The notes: a model not told the origin generated them from the letters alone. Shown: positions 40,001 to 48,575, numbered from the stretch's first letter. The stretch: 64,000 nt of DNA from an uncultured Bacteroidales bacterium (GCA_902489445.1 CABTZX010000005.1:1-64000), one strand, 5' to 3'. Translations and numbers: made by a program.

Positions 40001-42924
40001 TCTTTGTCCAGTACCAATTTTCCGGAGCGGAGATCCTCTTCGGACGTGAAAAGGTACCAGTAGACGGTTCGATCCGGTTCGGCGGAGGAAATGAGTAGTT
40101 TTGCCGGGTTTCCTGCACTATACTCGGTGGAAATGGGGTGGATAAAAAGCATATCGCGGCTCGCTGCCGGTCCGTTATGCAATCCGAATAGAAGAAAATC
40201 CTCCTTCGCTTCGTTCCGTACGCCTTTGTAGTTGGCTGATAGGTAAATACGATAGTATCCATCGGGCAATGCCTTCAAAGCGTGTACATCTATCGGTTGA
40301 TCGCTTTCAAATGTACCGCTCAAAAGTGTTTTTAGAGTATCTGTTTGTGACACAATGCGATACTGACCGCTGAGGGAAAGTAGCTTATCGTTGTACTCTT
40401 TTGCGGTAATGCGCCATTCGGAAAGCTGTTCTTTGGGCTGTTCCTTGGCGAGCGAACTACTCAAATGTACGCGCTCTTTTCCGGTAAAAAAGATATAAGA
40501 GGCGGAATGCGTTTCACCCTCCCGAGAAGTTACGGTAACTTCGTAGCGGAATAGGAGCCACGTTTCGTCCAACCCGGTGCGATTTGTAGCGGCAAAGCGG
40601 GCTGAGTCCGCAGCGGAAAGACGCAAGGCGGGCAACGTAAGGGTAGTGCGCCCGAAGCTATCGGTAGTGAGATTTCCCTCCGCCACGAGATACCGGTCGC
40701 CTTCATCGGCCCAAAAGTAGCGGAAAGGCTCACAAGCAATTAAACGGTAACGAACATTTGCATCCGCCACCGGAGCCGAGCTGTAGCGCCGAACGGATGC
40801 GTTGAGCGTGAGGGCGCGTCCGTAATAGGGCGTGGAAAGAAGCGAATCAATAACGACTTCGTAGGTAGGACGTTTATACGCTTCTACACGAAAATCGGCC
40901 GGCGAGGAGGATTGAAAATTGTTTCCCTCTATGATTATTTGGCAACGAGCCGGAGGCATATCGGCGGGTAATTGCGTAGTGCCTGTAAATGAGCCCATTT
41001 CGTTGGTGGTATAGGTACCCAGATCGGTTCTTTCTCCGGTAGTAAAGTTATACAAAAAGAGCTTTTGTTTGCTGCTCGATAAAGGCGTTTTCTCTTGGTC
41101 GTTAGCGCGAAAAACGATCCCTTTAAACGATACTTTTTGTCCGGGGCGATAGAGCGCCCGATCGGTAAAAAGCGTGTAGGAAAGCGATGTCTCTTTGGAT
41201 TTGTTTTCTCTTCCCCAGAAATTGCGCACCATAGGGGCATAGGTATCCTGCTCTGTATAGGCAAGCGTGCGCCAATAGTAGCCTCGTTCCGGTGTGCGAA
41301 AGCGCACTATTCCCTCCTTATCGGCTGTGAATCTGAGCGAAAGTAGCTTTTTTTGGTAATCAGATTGCAATTGTAATGCGGCACCGGCTATCGGTTTGCC
41401 TTCACGAGCATCTACAATCAGCGCTTCGCAGCTATCGCCGGTTGCACGTTTCAAGGAAAGCACGTTCGTAACGTGAAGCATTATTGATTCCGTGCCTTGC
41501 TGCGTTTTCTTCCTAAATGTGGCATCTGTTGGCTGCATTTTGGCCTTAATCAGGTAATGCCCATCGGGGAGAGGCGGCAAAAAGAGGGTAGTATCGTTTG
41601 GTTGGTAATCGTTGTTTTGCGGCAGATCGATAGTGTCGCGGCGGAAAAAGTGTGCCGCTTTCTCCAGAACGGCTAGTTGCTGCCGTTCGGTTTTATGGAT
41701 TTGTAGCGTCCGCTCCAGAGCCGCTTTTGCGTCATTTGCACGATAGATGCTTAAGGTAATGCGATCAATACCTTTGTAAGAAACGTCCAGTTCCGGTTGG
41801 TTGCCGGTGAAGCAGACGCCGCCACTTACATACATTTGGAACATCGGTTCCTTTATGGCGCACAAAATCCGCTGGATGCGTTGAGCCGCATGTCCCCTTG
41901 CTTTTTGGCTTAGAATGCGTTCGCACAGCTCTACGGCATCTCGATTTCGATCAGCCTGATAGAGCAGGTCCACTTTATCGGCATATGTTTCGTACAAATA
42001 GTCCGATTGGGGTAGCAAGGAAGTATATTTGTCCAAAAGAGCATCAAGCCACCGGAGGCGCTCGTCAATATCCTCTTTCGGCAAAAACTCCCCACGCAGT
42101 TTTTGGAACATCAGCTTTTCCGCTACGTTGGTTGCTTCCTTTTCTGCCGTAATTAGCTCATACAGACATCGTTTGGGCAGATCGTCCGGTTCAAACGAGC
42201 CTACCTTTATTCCGTTTTGTACGCCATGGCTCAAGGGCGGAAGGTACTCAGGGTGAACTAGGTAGGTGAGTCGCGCCAGGTTTGCCCATTTTGTGGCACA
42301 TAGATTTACCAACCTTTCAAGCAATGAATAGCGTAAATTATGCTCTATTCCGCCACTTGCGTTGCCAAACGTATAGAGGTGTGGATACCTTTTTGTGGAT
42401 TCGTGCGTCAAAGAAGCACTTAATGCGGTAAATTGATCCCATTCGCGGCATACTTCCTTGAGGTATTGTGGTGCGCTCCAAAGCTCAATTTGCTCTAACG
42501 GCAGCTCTTCGGTGCGCAACTCGTTCCCTTCGCCTTCGTTATTGGCGTATTCCCTGGCGTACGCTTCGATTAGTACTGCTTTGAGGAGGGCACGGTCGCA
42601 CGCCGGCAACCAAGCCTCATTGCTCTGAGCTTTTAGGCGTATTAATGATTCGGCGGAATCATCGTCTGTTTCCGAAAAGAAGCTCCAAACGGCGGCTTCC
42701 GTATAGTCCGATGCGGCTTTATCACGCTTAGCACCGGTGGAAATGAGCGCCAACTGCTTCCGAAACGTAGCCGGAAGATTTTTCTTTTGTGCTTTTAGGC
42801 ACGCCTGCCAAAGTGCTTCGTATTGCGTTTGTGCCGGTAACATTGCTACTGAAACTATGCTTAATAAAACGATTGTGACCAGTCGTATTGCGAGACTGCT
42901 CCATCTTGTTGCTCCCTTTTCCAT
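37057..42924 (-). CDS. Alpha-2-macroglobulin-like giant protein (MG2 family), thioester-less
   Basis: 1955 residues. A signal peptide (LVTIVLLSIVSVAMLPAQ) is followed by a helical region (to ~360), MG domains, an MG2-type section (TDRALYRPGQKVSFKGIVFR, near residue 585) and the A2M domain (FSETAVWMPFVKLSPKGDAS, near 1190). The thiol-ester motif CxEQ is not found; the matching place reads ITADETDALRNAL. The helical domain has GGFSWFPGMPANPFITQYTL. Near residues 1166-1176 sits a SusC-like phrase LQEVVVTGYGSKT. Such proteins are thought to trap or resist proteases at the cell surface; without the thioester they would act non-covalently. A promoter with TATATTTG lies upstream. Confidence 0.85.
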   Translation of the reverse strand: MEKGATRWSSLAIRLVTIVLLSIVSVAMLPAQTQYEALWQACLKAQKKNLPATFRKQLALISTGAKRDKAASDYTEAAVWSFFSETDDDSAESLIRLKAQSNEAWLPACDRALLKAVLIEAYAREYANNEGEGNELRTEELPLEQIELWSAPQYLKEVCREWDQFTALSASLTHESTKRYPHLYTFGNASGGIEHNLRYSLLERLVNLCATKWANLARLTYLVHPEYLPPLSHGVQNGIKVGSFEPDDLPKRCLYELITAEKEATNVAEKLMFQKLRGEFLPKEDIDERLRWLDALLDKYTSLLPQSDYLYETYADKVDLLYQADRNRDAVELCERILSQKARGHAAQRIQRILCAIKEPMFQMYVSGGVCFTGNQPELDVSYKGIDRITLSIYRANDAKAALERTLQIHKTERQQLAVLEKAAHFFRRDTIDLPQNNDYQPNDTTLFLPPLPDGHYLIKAKMQPTDATFRKKTQQGTESIMLHVTNVLSLKRATGDSCEALIVDAREGKPIAGAALQLQSDYQKKLLSLRFTADKEGIVRFRTPERGYYWRTLAYTEQDTYAPMVRNFWGRENKSKETSLSYTLFTDRALYRPGQKVSFKGIVFRANDQEKTPLSSSKQKLFLYNFTTGERTDLGTYTTNEMGSFTGTTQLPADMPPARCQIIIEGNNFQSSSPADFRVEAYKRPTYEVVIDSLLSTPYYGRALTLNASVRRYSSAPVADANVRYRLIACEPFRYFWADEGDRYLVAEGNLTTDSFGRTTLTLPALRLSAADSARFAATNRTGLDETWLLFRYEVTVTSREGETHSASYIFFTGKERVHLSSSLAKEQPKEQLSEWRITAKEYNDKLLSLSGQYRIVSQTDTLKTLLSGTFESDQPIDVHALKALPDGYYRIYLSANYKGVRNEAKEDFLLFGLHNGPAASRDMLFIHPISTEYSAGNPAKLLISSAEPDRTVYWYLFTSEEDLRSGKLVLDKEQRIMEFPIEKSYPEARLQLFSICKGNIAQEEFILTKRPEQPRPELKVSFLRKQYQPGETVQISVSLADSTGTRYPAELAVWAFDAALNAFSSYVMPHFTFYKPYKPYRAFIEPGWITNTYIGLVCQCTPSAEEHWQFDLFMPYDFRVARMLSDSLYGARAVYAEMENSCAKAARPAAAAMDVEAQNDSSGPQLQEVVVTGYGSKTTKANANALRTDFSETAVWMPFVKLSPKGDASVSFSLPHSLTRYQLCLFAHNKTMEDFTHTEHFVVNKDLTLTTNFPRYLREGDRSTVAAELHNQGTEPLRGNITLDILDVLTDQPLTSCVLPFALQGQSDSVYTFELPYTEGQSAVKCRIVADAGRISDGEERLMPQFAIRKPFIESIPFLLRPGVPRVLNLGSFFSGGSAEAQNRTLRLEATANPLWSALDALPALITADETDALRNALTLYAHGVAASLLKEQPAFRRLLQLRAATGVQPAGNLSKPTDLRLADTDKTPFRRDAVLEKEQIDRLTLLLDSTQMEASRSRALIALRKVQTSEGGFSWFPGMPANPFITQYTLLLLAKMPVDQLDKELVALQRDAYAYLEKAMNNAYQSELRKQAFLTDAEKVDWLYLTALCRPDKLTSRQGATDAFYRQMQRQIPQLQLKVLSRFIVVLQKAGNTAQALRAQERLAEYLIPDGDRGLTLRSSSGFGQYADWVRVREQCAAIEALSLFPDQAPKVEEMKVWLLNKKHTANWGDDISTLCALTALFDGMGSLTDYNGSVSLTLPDGEVFRSSADPSATGSGSPAINKVLWLANGASVPQSVTALKEGKGIARGAVTATFTHPARGIEAASSNELAVSRKMFRSVTAPNGTIRMEPLDTLAVNTLQKGDKITVELLINAAQDMDFVVVKDMRSAALEPGVTLSGYIFNGKGLSFYHEIRDAEECFYIEHLPKGVHRLSYEATVDRKGNFFGGVTEVQSAYAPDYNARSAGKAQLEVK

Positions 42925-42956
42925 ATTCTGTTCTCAAAAACAACCTCTCTTTACCG

Positions 42957-42964
42957 CAAATATA
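42957..42964 (-). promoter_or_regulatory. -7 box of the alpha-2-macroglobulin-like gene
   Basis: On the minus strand TATATTTG matches TAnnTTTG. It lies 33 bp before the start codon. Confidence 0.6.
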
Positions 42965-43104
42965 CGATTATTCTGCGTAAAAATGGGAAGAAAAGGAGCA
43001 AAAAGCAGCATAGTTTCAGCTGCCCGCAGGCGGTCTATTTTACCCCGCCACCCTTCGTTTTGCACATTGTAGTGCGCACCATCGGGCCGCGGGGCTATAC
43101 GCGC

Positions 43105-44550
43105 TTATTCAAGCGAGTAGTAGGAAGCGACCTTTAGTTCGGGCGTTACGTCAATTTGGCGGATCACTCCGTCGGACGAAACTATGTCAAACGTGATAAA
43201 CGGACGGGGCGATTCACCGTTTATGTAGGGGCGGAAGTTGAAAAGGTAGGCAAAAGCGGTTTTGTACTTAGGTTTTGCGAACTGCTTTGCCAGCTTTTTG
43301 TAGTAATCGGCACCCCAGAAGCGACAGTTTTTCAGCCCACTACGCTCGGTAAAGAGCGTCGATTCGTCGCGATAACGAAGCGTTTCCTTGATGAATGAGT
43401 GGTATGCTTTGTTGAGCGCTTCCTTTGTGTCGAGCAATTTGCCGTTAATTGCGGAAATGCGGTCCCCAGCCTTAATGCCGGCTTTATCGGCCGGGCTGCC
43501 CGGTACCACCAGTGCCACCAAGCTGATATCATCGGCATTATAAACAATCCCGGTATAGTTATAACGGCGCGAAACGGCACGTATAGAGGGATTGAGCTCA
43601 TAACGCACAAAGGGGAACTGCATTAACATAACGGGCACAGCGTTGTGTGCGTAGTCCGCTATGATATATTCATGCAAAAAGTGTTCCACTGCCTCGCAGC
43701 TCCATAACATGCGTCCGCTGTTTCGAGCATCGAAAAAGCGAATTCCGAAGGTTAGTACAAAGGGAGCGAGCTGTTTATCTGCGCCCACTTCTAAAAAGGG
43801 TAGTGGCGTTAGGATGCCGCTTTCCGGAGCAATGCGCAGGCAGTTACGTGTAGGGGTACGCTTCGCGAGCTCCGGTTTGTAGAAGGGGTTATTAGCCAAA
43901 CGGTAATAGAAGTCCACCACCACATCGGCATCGCCGGCATCGTAGCGGAGGCCTTTTCGCTCAAGGCTCTGTTTCAGAGCCGCTTTAATTGCTTCGTCTG
44001 TTTCGTCCGATGCGGTTGATTTGGCATTAACAAAGGCAAAGTTCTGGTACGCTTCAAAGCTGGTTTGTCCCTCTTTGCCGGTATCGAAGGGATAAACGAT
44101 TACTCTTTCCGAGGCATCCTCCATGCTGTATAGCGAAAATGCACGCGTCAGCTGCCGTTCATCGATCATATTGTAATCCAAGCAGTAGCGTGGTAGTATA
44201 CGGTTGCTGTGGTGATACGCAAAATTGGATACCGAAAGCCGCGTTTCGTCGTTATTGGGATCGGTCAGTTTGGCTATCAGAGCAGTTTCGTCCATATTGG
44301 CGGTTGGTTCGCCGTTAATACTATCGATAATGTCTCCTACGTTCAATCCGGCACGAGCGGCGGGTGAAAGTGGTTCAACGGACAAAATGACCGGTCGATT
44401 TGCACCCCAGTTTTCGTTGTAACTCAACTGATATTCAAAGCCGATATAGCAGTTTGCCGCGCCTTTTTTCTGAGCATTTGCGGGCAAAACAAGGGTTAGA
44501 TGCGCCACTATGGATAGGAATACGAGCGCGAATAAGCGGTTGATTTTCAT
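43105..44550 (-). CDS. Secreted two-PDZ protein with DUF4136-like middle
   Basis: 481 residues with the start at the ATG (MKINRLFALVFLSIVAH) that overlaps the preceding stop (ATGA); the frame extends further upstream but within the pncC gene. A signal peptide (LVLPANAQ) is followed by a PDZ domain at ~40-105 (VEPLSPAARAGLNVGDIIDS) and a middle region at ~150-300 resembling DUF4136 (FAFVNAKSTASDETDEAIKA, GDADVVVDFYYRL). A second PDZ lies at ~330-395 (VVPGSPADKAGIKAGDRISA). There is no protease domain, so the PDZs probably bind other envelope proteins. Likely periplasmic or outer-membrane facing. Confidence 0.7.
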   Translation of the reverse strand: MKINRLFALVFLSIVAHLTLVLPANAQKKGAANCYIGFEYQLSYNENWGANRPVILSVEPLSPAARAGLNVGDIIDSINGEPTANMDETALIAKLTDPNNDETRLSVSNFAYHHSNRILPRYCLDYNMIDERQLTRAFSLYSMEDASERVIVYPFDTGKEGQTSFEAYQNFAFVNAKSTASDETDEAIKAALKQSLERKGLRYDAGDADVVVDFYYRLANNPFYKPELAKRTPTRNCLRIAPESGILTPLPFLEVGADKQLAPFVLTFGIRFFDARNSGRMLWSCEAVEHFLHEYIIADYAHNAVPVMLMQFPFVRYELNPSIRAVSRRYNYTGIVYNADDISLVALVVPGSPADKAGIKAGDRISAINGKLLDTKEALNKAYHSFIKETLRYRDESTLFTERSGLKNCRFWGADYYKKLAKQFAKPKYKTAFAYLFNFRPYINGESPRPFITFDIVSSDGVIRQIDVTPELKVASYYSLE

Positions 44551-45062
44551 AACTTGTATCTTGTTAATGGGTTTGTTTCGTGGTATAACGAGCGGAAACA
44601 GAGCGTTAGAGCCGCTTGTACGGCTGTTTGCGTGATGCTGTTTCGGCTTCCTTTTAGGTTGAGGCATTCGGTACGAACCCCCTTTTTTGAGGCAAAAGCG
44701 AGCCAAACGGTACCTACCTTTGTGCCATCGTCCGGTGACAAGGGGCCGGCGGCTCCCGTACTGGCAAGAGCATAATCGGCACTGAATTGGCGCAGCGCAC
44801 CTATAGCCATCGCTTCCGCCACGGAGGCGCTAACCACACCGTTGCGTTCAATTTGCTCGGCAGGTACGCATAAAAGCGCGCTTTTAACCGCTTCCGTGTA
44901 CGCAACGATGCTGCCTTTGAACCAGTACGATGCACCGGGATAGCGGCACAGAGCGGAGGCTATGCCGCCCGCTGTACAGCTTTCCGCCGTAACCAGGGTG
45001 GCGTGGCGCGTAAGTAGCTGTGTGGCAATTCGCTCCACAAGGGCATCGCAGATGGGTTGCAC
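44547..45062 (-). CDS. pncC: CinA C-terminal-type nicotinamide-nucleotide amidase
   Basis: About 171 residues, the length of the stand-alone PncC domain. Motifs LVTAESCTAGGIASALC, YPGASYWFKGSIVAYTEAVK and STGAAGPLSPDDGTKVGTVW match the CinA C-terminal family. It should hydrolyse nicotinamide mononucleotide to recycle pyridine nucleotides. The full frame reaches far into tsaD; I chose the GTG at 45062, 5 bp after the tsaD stop. The stop overlaps the start of the PDZ gene. The N-terminal CinA half is absent. Confidence 0.8.
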   Translation of the reverse strand: MQPICDALVERIATQLLTRHATLVTAESCTAGGIASALCRYPGASYWFKGSIVAYTEAVKSALLCVPAEQIERNGVVSASVAEAMAIGALRQFSADYALASTGAAGPLSPDDGTKVGTVWLAFASKKGVRTECLNLKGSRNSITQTAVQAALTLCFRSLYHETNPLTRYKL

Positions 45063-45066
45063 GGCG

Positions 45067-46107
45067 TTAGTGGATGGTAGTTTTGACAAAGGGAACTGCA
45101 TCGATGGGTGCTTTTTCGCCCCGCAAATGGCTGAAGTAGCCCGCCACGGCCACCATAGCCGCGTTATCCGTAGTATAGGCAAACTTGGGGATGTATACCT
45201 TCCAGCCCAAGCGAGCACCATACTCGAGGAACGCATCGCGTAATCCGGTGTTGGCGGATACCCCTCCCGCTACAGCTACACGCGGTATCTGCAGCTCCTG
45301 AGCGGCTCGTTGCAATTTACCCATCAGAATGTCGATGACGGTGCTCTGTAGCGATGCCGCCAAATCGGCTTTATTCTTTTCGATAAAATCGGCATCGTGT
45401 GCCAATTCGTCCCGCAAAGTATAGAGGAATGAGGTTTTCAATCCGCTAAAACTATAATCGTATCCGCCCACATGAGGCTTAGCGAAGCGGAATCGGTGCG
45501 GATCGCCCTCGTTGGCGAGCCGATTGATTACGGGCCCGCCCGGGTAGCCTAATCCCATCACTTTGGCGCATTTATCAAAAGCTTCACCGGCAGCATCGTC
45601 AATGGTTTGACCGATAACTTCCATTTCGTACGGTGAATCCAAGCGAACAATTTGCGAGTTACCGCCCGAAACCAATAGGCAGAGAAACGGAAACTCGGGA
45701 AATTGCTTGTTCTCCTCACCCTTTTCATACAAAAAGTGTGCCAACACATGCGCCCGAAGATGGTTGATAAAAATGAGCGGTTTGCCTAACGATAGGGCAA
45801 AAGCCTTAGCAAAATTGACTCCCACCAATAGCGAACCGAGCAAACCGGGCCCTGCCGTGCAGGCAACGGCATCAATCTGTTCCTTATTCACACCGGCTCT
45901 TTTGAGGGCTGTAGCTACCACCGGTACTATATTTTCCTGATGCGCTCGGGATGCCATTTCGGGTACTACGCCACCAAACTCGGTATGCACTGCCTGAGAG
46001 GCAGTTACGTTGCTCAGCAGCATACGTCCGCGCACCACGGCGGCACCGGTATCGTCGCAGCTGCTCTCTATTCCTAAAATAAGGGGTTCCTTATCGTTCA
46101 TGCCCAT
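45067..46107 (-). CDS. tsaD: tRNA threonylcarbamoyladenosine transferase TsaD
   Basis: About 346 residues. GIESSCDDTGAAVVRGR is the signature of the TsaD/Kae1 family, with the metal-binding histidines in FINHLRAHVLAH and VSGGNSQIV, GYDYSFSGLKTSF and ANTGLRDAF later. It transfers the threonylcarbamoyl group to A37 of ANN-decoding tRNAs in the t6A pathway, partnered by TsaB and TsaE. Start taken at the ATG at 46107, preceded by AAAAAAGGTGC; a later ATG at 46101 is possible. A TACCTTTG box on the minus strand at 46131-46138 may give it a promoter of its own. Confidence 0.95.
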   Translation of the reverse strand: MGMNDKEPLILGIESSCDDTGAAVVRGRMLLSNVTASQAVHTEFGGVVPEMASRAHQENIVPVVATALKRAGVNKEQIDAVACTAGPGLLGSLLVGVNFAKAFALSLGKPLIFINHLRAHVLAHFLYEKGEENKQFPEFPFLCLLVSGGNSQIVRLDSPYEMEVIGQTIDDAAGEAFDKCAKVMGLGYPGGPVINRLANEGDPHRFRFAKPHVGGYDYSFSGLKTSFLYTLRDELAHDADFIEKNKADLAASLQSTVIDILMGKLQRAAQELQIPRVAVAGGVSANTGLRDAFLEYGARLGWKVYIPKFAYTTDNAAMVAVAGYFSHLRGEKAPIDAVPFVKTTIH

Positions 46108-46130
46108 ATGCACCTTTTTTCTTACGAGAA

Positions 46131-46138
46131 CAAAGGTA
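46131..46138 (-). promoter_or_regulatory. Putative -7 box of tsaD
   Basis: The minus strand reads TAGTACCTTTG, identical to the box of the TonB receptor operon. It lies 24 bp before the chosen tsaD start; the -33 element is unclear. Confidence 0.5.
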
Positions 46139-46163
46139 CTATTTTGCGCTCGGAATGTGGCTG

Positions 46164-46814
46164 TTACTCAGGCGGCAGGCGCTTAAATCCGGGAATTGTC
46201 CACCGGTAGCGATTGGCCAACAGCCTGATACTGAGCACTAAGACGGAAGTAACCAATCCGATGAAGGGGATGCTGAGCGCGGTGAATGAATACAGGAAAA
46301 TATAGAACAAACCCCCTATAACACAGGCAGAAGCGTACACTTCCTTTACAAAGATATGGGGAATTTCGTTTACCAATATATCCCTGAGCATACCGCCGAA
46401 TGCGCCTGTAATGGTAGCCATAATGGGAGCAACCCAAAGGGGCATTCCCGCTTCGATACTGCGCTGTGCGCCCACTACGGAAAACATACCCAAACCAACC
46501 GAATCGAGGAAGAAAACGAAGTGTTCCACCCGTAGAATATGTTTGCGGAATGCGGCGTATAAAATCAAAGCGAGCATCGTGATAATGAGGTAGATAGGGT
46601 TGGCGAACCAAAATACCGGTATATCCAGCATCATATCGCGCAGCGTACCGCCACCCACCGCGGTAACAAAACCCACTACATAGGTGCCAAACCAGTCTAA
46701 ATCACGCTCTTCGGCAACGCGAATGCCGCTCACGGCGAAAGCAAATGTACCGAGGTAATCGCTCCAAAGCGAGTAGTCGCGGATAAAATCCAATAATGTT
46801 TCATTATTGCTCAT
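46164..46814 (-). CDS. TRIC-type (UPF0126) membrane channel protein
   Basis: About 216 residues in an inner-membrane protein of seven hydrophobic helices. The two repeated motifs GGGTLRDMMLD and GGMLRDILVNE mark the trimeric intracellular cation channel/UPF0126 family. Two related halves each carry one motif. A role in potassium or glycine passage has been proposed for bacterial members. The start ATG overlaps the miaB stop codon by four bases (ATGA), so the two genes are translationally coupled. It has no known link to tRNA modification; linkage may simply be an operon. Confidence 0.85.
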   Translation of the reverse strand: MSNNETLLDFIRDYSLWSDYLGTFAFAVSGIRVAEERDLDWFGTYVVGFVTAVGGGTLRDMMLDIPVFWFANPIYLIITMLALILYAAFRKHILRVEHFVFFLDSVGLGMFSVVGAQRSIEAGMPLWVAPIMATITGAFGGMLRDILVNEIPHIFVKEVYASACVIGGLFYIFLYSFTALSIPFIGLVTSVLVLSIRLLANRYRWTIPGFKRLPPE

Positions 46815-48166
46815 AGCCCTTTTTCTGCACAAAGTTCTCCGATGAGTGTGGCTTGCGTGGCGCTGAGTACGCGCACCGTTACGAAGCTCCCGATGCGCGC
46901 CTCCCCTTTGGGAAAAACGACCACTTTATTGGTTGTGGTGCGGCCGTAGTACTGCAAGCGGCTTTTACGGCTCACGCCCTCCACCAGTACTTCAAATATT
47001 TTGCCTTTATCGCGTTCGTTCGATTCTAAGCTGAGCCGGTTCTGTAGCGAGATAAGCTCCTCAAGCCGACGCAGTTTCACCTCTTCCGGAACATCGTCGG
47101 GATAATGCCGGGCGGCATAGGTGGTAGGGCGTTCGCTATACTTAAACAGGAATGCCGAATCGAAGCGTACCGTTTCCATCAGCGAGAGCGTCTGGCGGTG
47201 ATCTTCCTCCGTTTCACCGCTGAATCCGCAGAATATATCGGTGGAAATACCACAGTGCGGAATTTTGCTCCGCAGCGTAGCGATGCGATCCAAATACCAT
47301 TCGCGCGTATAGCCGCGGCGCATCCGCTCCAAAACCGCATTGCTACCGCTCTGCACGGGCAGATGGATATGGGCGCAAATTTGCGGTATTTCTGCCATCG
47401 TTTCAATCAATTTGTCGCTCATATGGCGCGGATGCGGCGATGTGTAACGAATACGCATTTGCGGCGCGATTTGGTGAATAGCGCGCAGCAGATCAGGGAA
47501 ATCCACCTCGTCGCCCTCTTCGCTTCGATAGAAGTAACCGTTCACTTTTTGCCCCAAAAGGGTCACTTCGCGGAAACCGGCCTCTCTCATGGCGGCAATC
47601 TCCCGATAGATGCTTTCCGGCTCACGGCTCCGCTCGCGCCCTCGCGTGAAGGGGACGATGCAATAGGAGCAAAATTCGTCGCAGCCGCGCATAATGCTCA
47701 CAAAACCGGATATATTCAGCCCGGGCAACTTGAGCGGCACCACATCTCTATAGGTTTCCTCTTTGCTCAGCGTTACATTGATCGCCTTGCCGCCTGCCTC
47801 TACATCGGCGAGCAGATTGGGCAGATCGGCGTACGCATCGGGCCCTGCCACTAAATCCACGCCATGCTCCGTGAGCAGCCGCTCCTTGACGCGTTCCGCC
47901 ATACAGCCCAGTACCCCTATTACTGCCGGTTTACCGCATTTGCGCCGCAGTGCCTGTAAATTCTCTATCCGTCCTATTACGCGCTTTTCCGCATTATCCC
48001 TCACGCTGCACGTATTGATTAGCATTACGTCCGCCTCTTCCGGCTTTTCCGTGAAGCTGTATCCAACCGTTTGCAGGATGGCAGCCACCACTTCCGTATC
48101 GGCTACGTTCATTTGGCAACCATAGGTTTCGATGTGTACTACTTTTTGCGGTATTTGTTCTGACAT
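46811..48166 (-). CDS. miaB: tRNA methylthiotransferase MiaB
   Basis: 451 residues. The N-terminal UPF0004 domain starts HIETYGCQMNVADTEVV. The radical-SAM cluster is in MRGCDEFCSYCIVPFTRGRE (CxxxCxxC) and the TRAM domain lies at the C terminus (YYGRTTTNKVVVF, IGSFVTVRVLSATQATLIGE). It adds a methylthio group to i6A37 of tRNAs. tsaD, two genes downstream, modifies the same position in other tRNAs. It opens the minus-strand operon that continues through the TRIC, tsaD, pncC and PDZ genes. Confidence 0.95.
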   Translation of the reverse strand: MSEQIPQKVVHIETYGCQMNVADTEVVAAILQTVGYSFTEKPEEADVMLINTCSVRDNAEKRVIGRIENLQALRRKCGKPAVIGVLGCMAERVKERLLTEHGVDLVAGPDAYADLPNLLADVEAGGKAINVTLSKEETYRDVVPLKLPGLNISGFVSIMRGCDEFCSYCIVPFTRGRERSREPESIYREIAAMREAGFREVTLLGQKVNGYFYRSEEGDEVDFPDLLRAIHQIAPQMRIRYTSPHPRHMSDKLIETMAEIPQICAHIHLPVQSGSNAVLERMRRGYTREWYLDRIATLRSKIPHCGISTDIFCGFSGETEEDHRQTLSLMETVRFDSAFLFKYSERPTTYAARHYPDDVPEEVKLRRLEELISLQNRLSLESNERDKGKIFEVLVEGVSRKSRLQYYGRTTTNKVVVFPKGEARIGSFVTVRVLSATQATLIGELCAEKGL

Positions 48167-48294
48167 TTTATTGTTGATAATTGGGGGTGTTAAGGTCTTA
48201 ACTCGTTATAGAATGGTTAAGGTATTGTAAAACGATGCCCAAATAGGGGTTACAAAGTTGTTGCATTGAGAATAAATCTCCACCTTTGCATTGG

Positions 48295-48366
48295 AAAAGA
48301 GAGATTTTTCTATAGTTAAGGTTTTGGTTAATGTAGGAAGGGCGAGTCGGGAGATTCGCCCTTTTG
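48295..48366 (+). ncRNA. Candidate small RNA with promoter and terminator, between miaB and CoA-transferase
   Basis: TTG (48261-48263) and CACCTTTG (48281-48288) resemble Bacteroidetes promoter elements, although the -7 box lacks the T-A. About 50 nt later a perfect stem AAGGGCGA/TCGCCCTT (48338-48345 and 48356-48363) ends in a T run. The gap lies between divergent genes, where a terminator is otherwise unneeded. The RNA would be about 70 nt, starting near 48295. Confidence 0.5.
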
Positions 48367-48426
48367 CTTGGTACCGGGCTGAAGCGGATCTAATCGGGCG
48401 AGCGGTTGCTTCCCACGCACGGCGCG

Positions 48427-48514
48427 AAAGGTATATACCTTTCCCTGAATAGGTATATACCTTTGGAGCGAAACGTATATACCTTTCACTCGGAACATAT
48501 ATACCTTTTGCCGC
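48427..48514. repeat. Four-unit 22-bp array, AAAGGTATATACC family
   Basis: Units start at 48427, 48449, 48471 and 48493: AAAGGTATATACCTTTCCCT, ATAGGTATATACCTTTGGAG, AAACGTATATACCTTTCACT and GAACATATATACCTTTTGCC. It lies between the small-RNA candidate and the CoA-transferase promoter. Confidence 0.9.
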
Positions 48515-48575
48515 ACTCATCGGACCGTGCCAAAATCCCTTCTGTTCCCTTCGATCTATATTCACCTTTATTTAG

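Noticed and set aside
44707..45236. pncC beginning at 45236
   Set aside because: This start would lie inside tsaD; the GTG at 45062 directly follows the tsaD stop and begins at the CinA domain.
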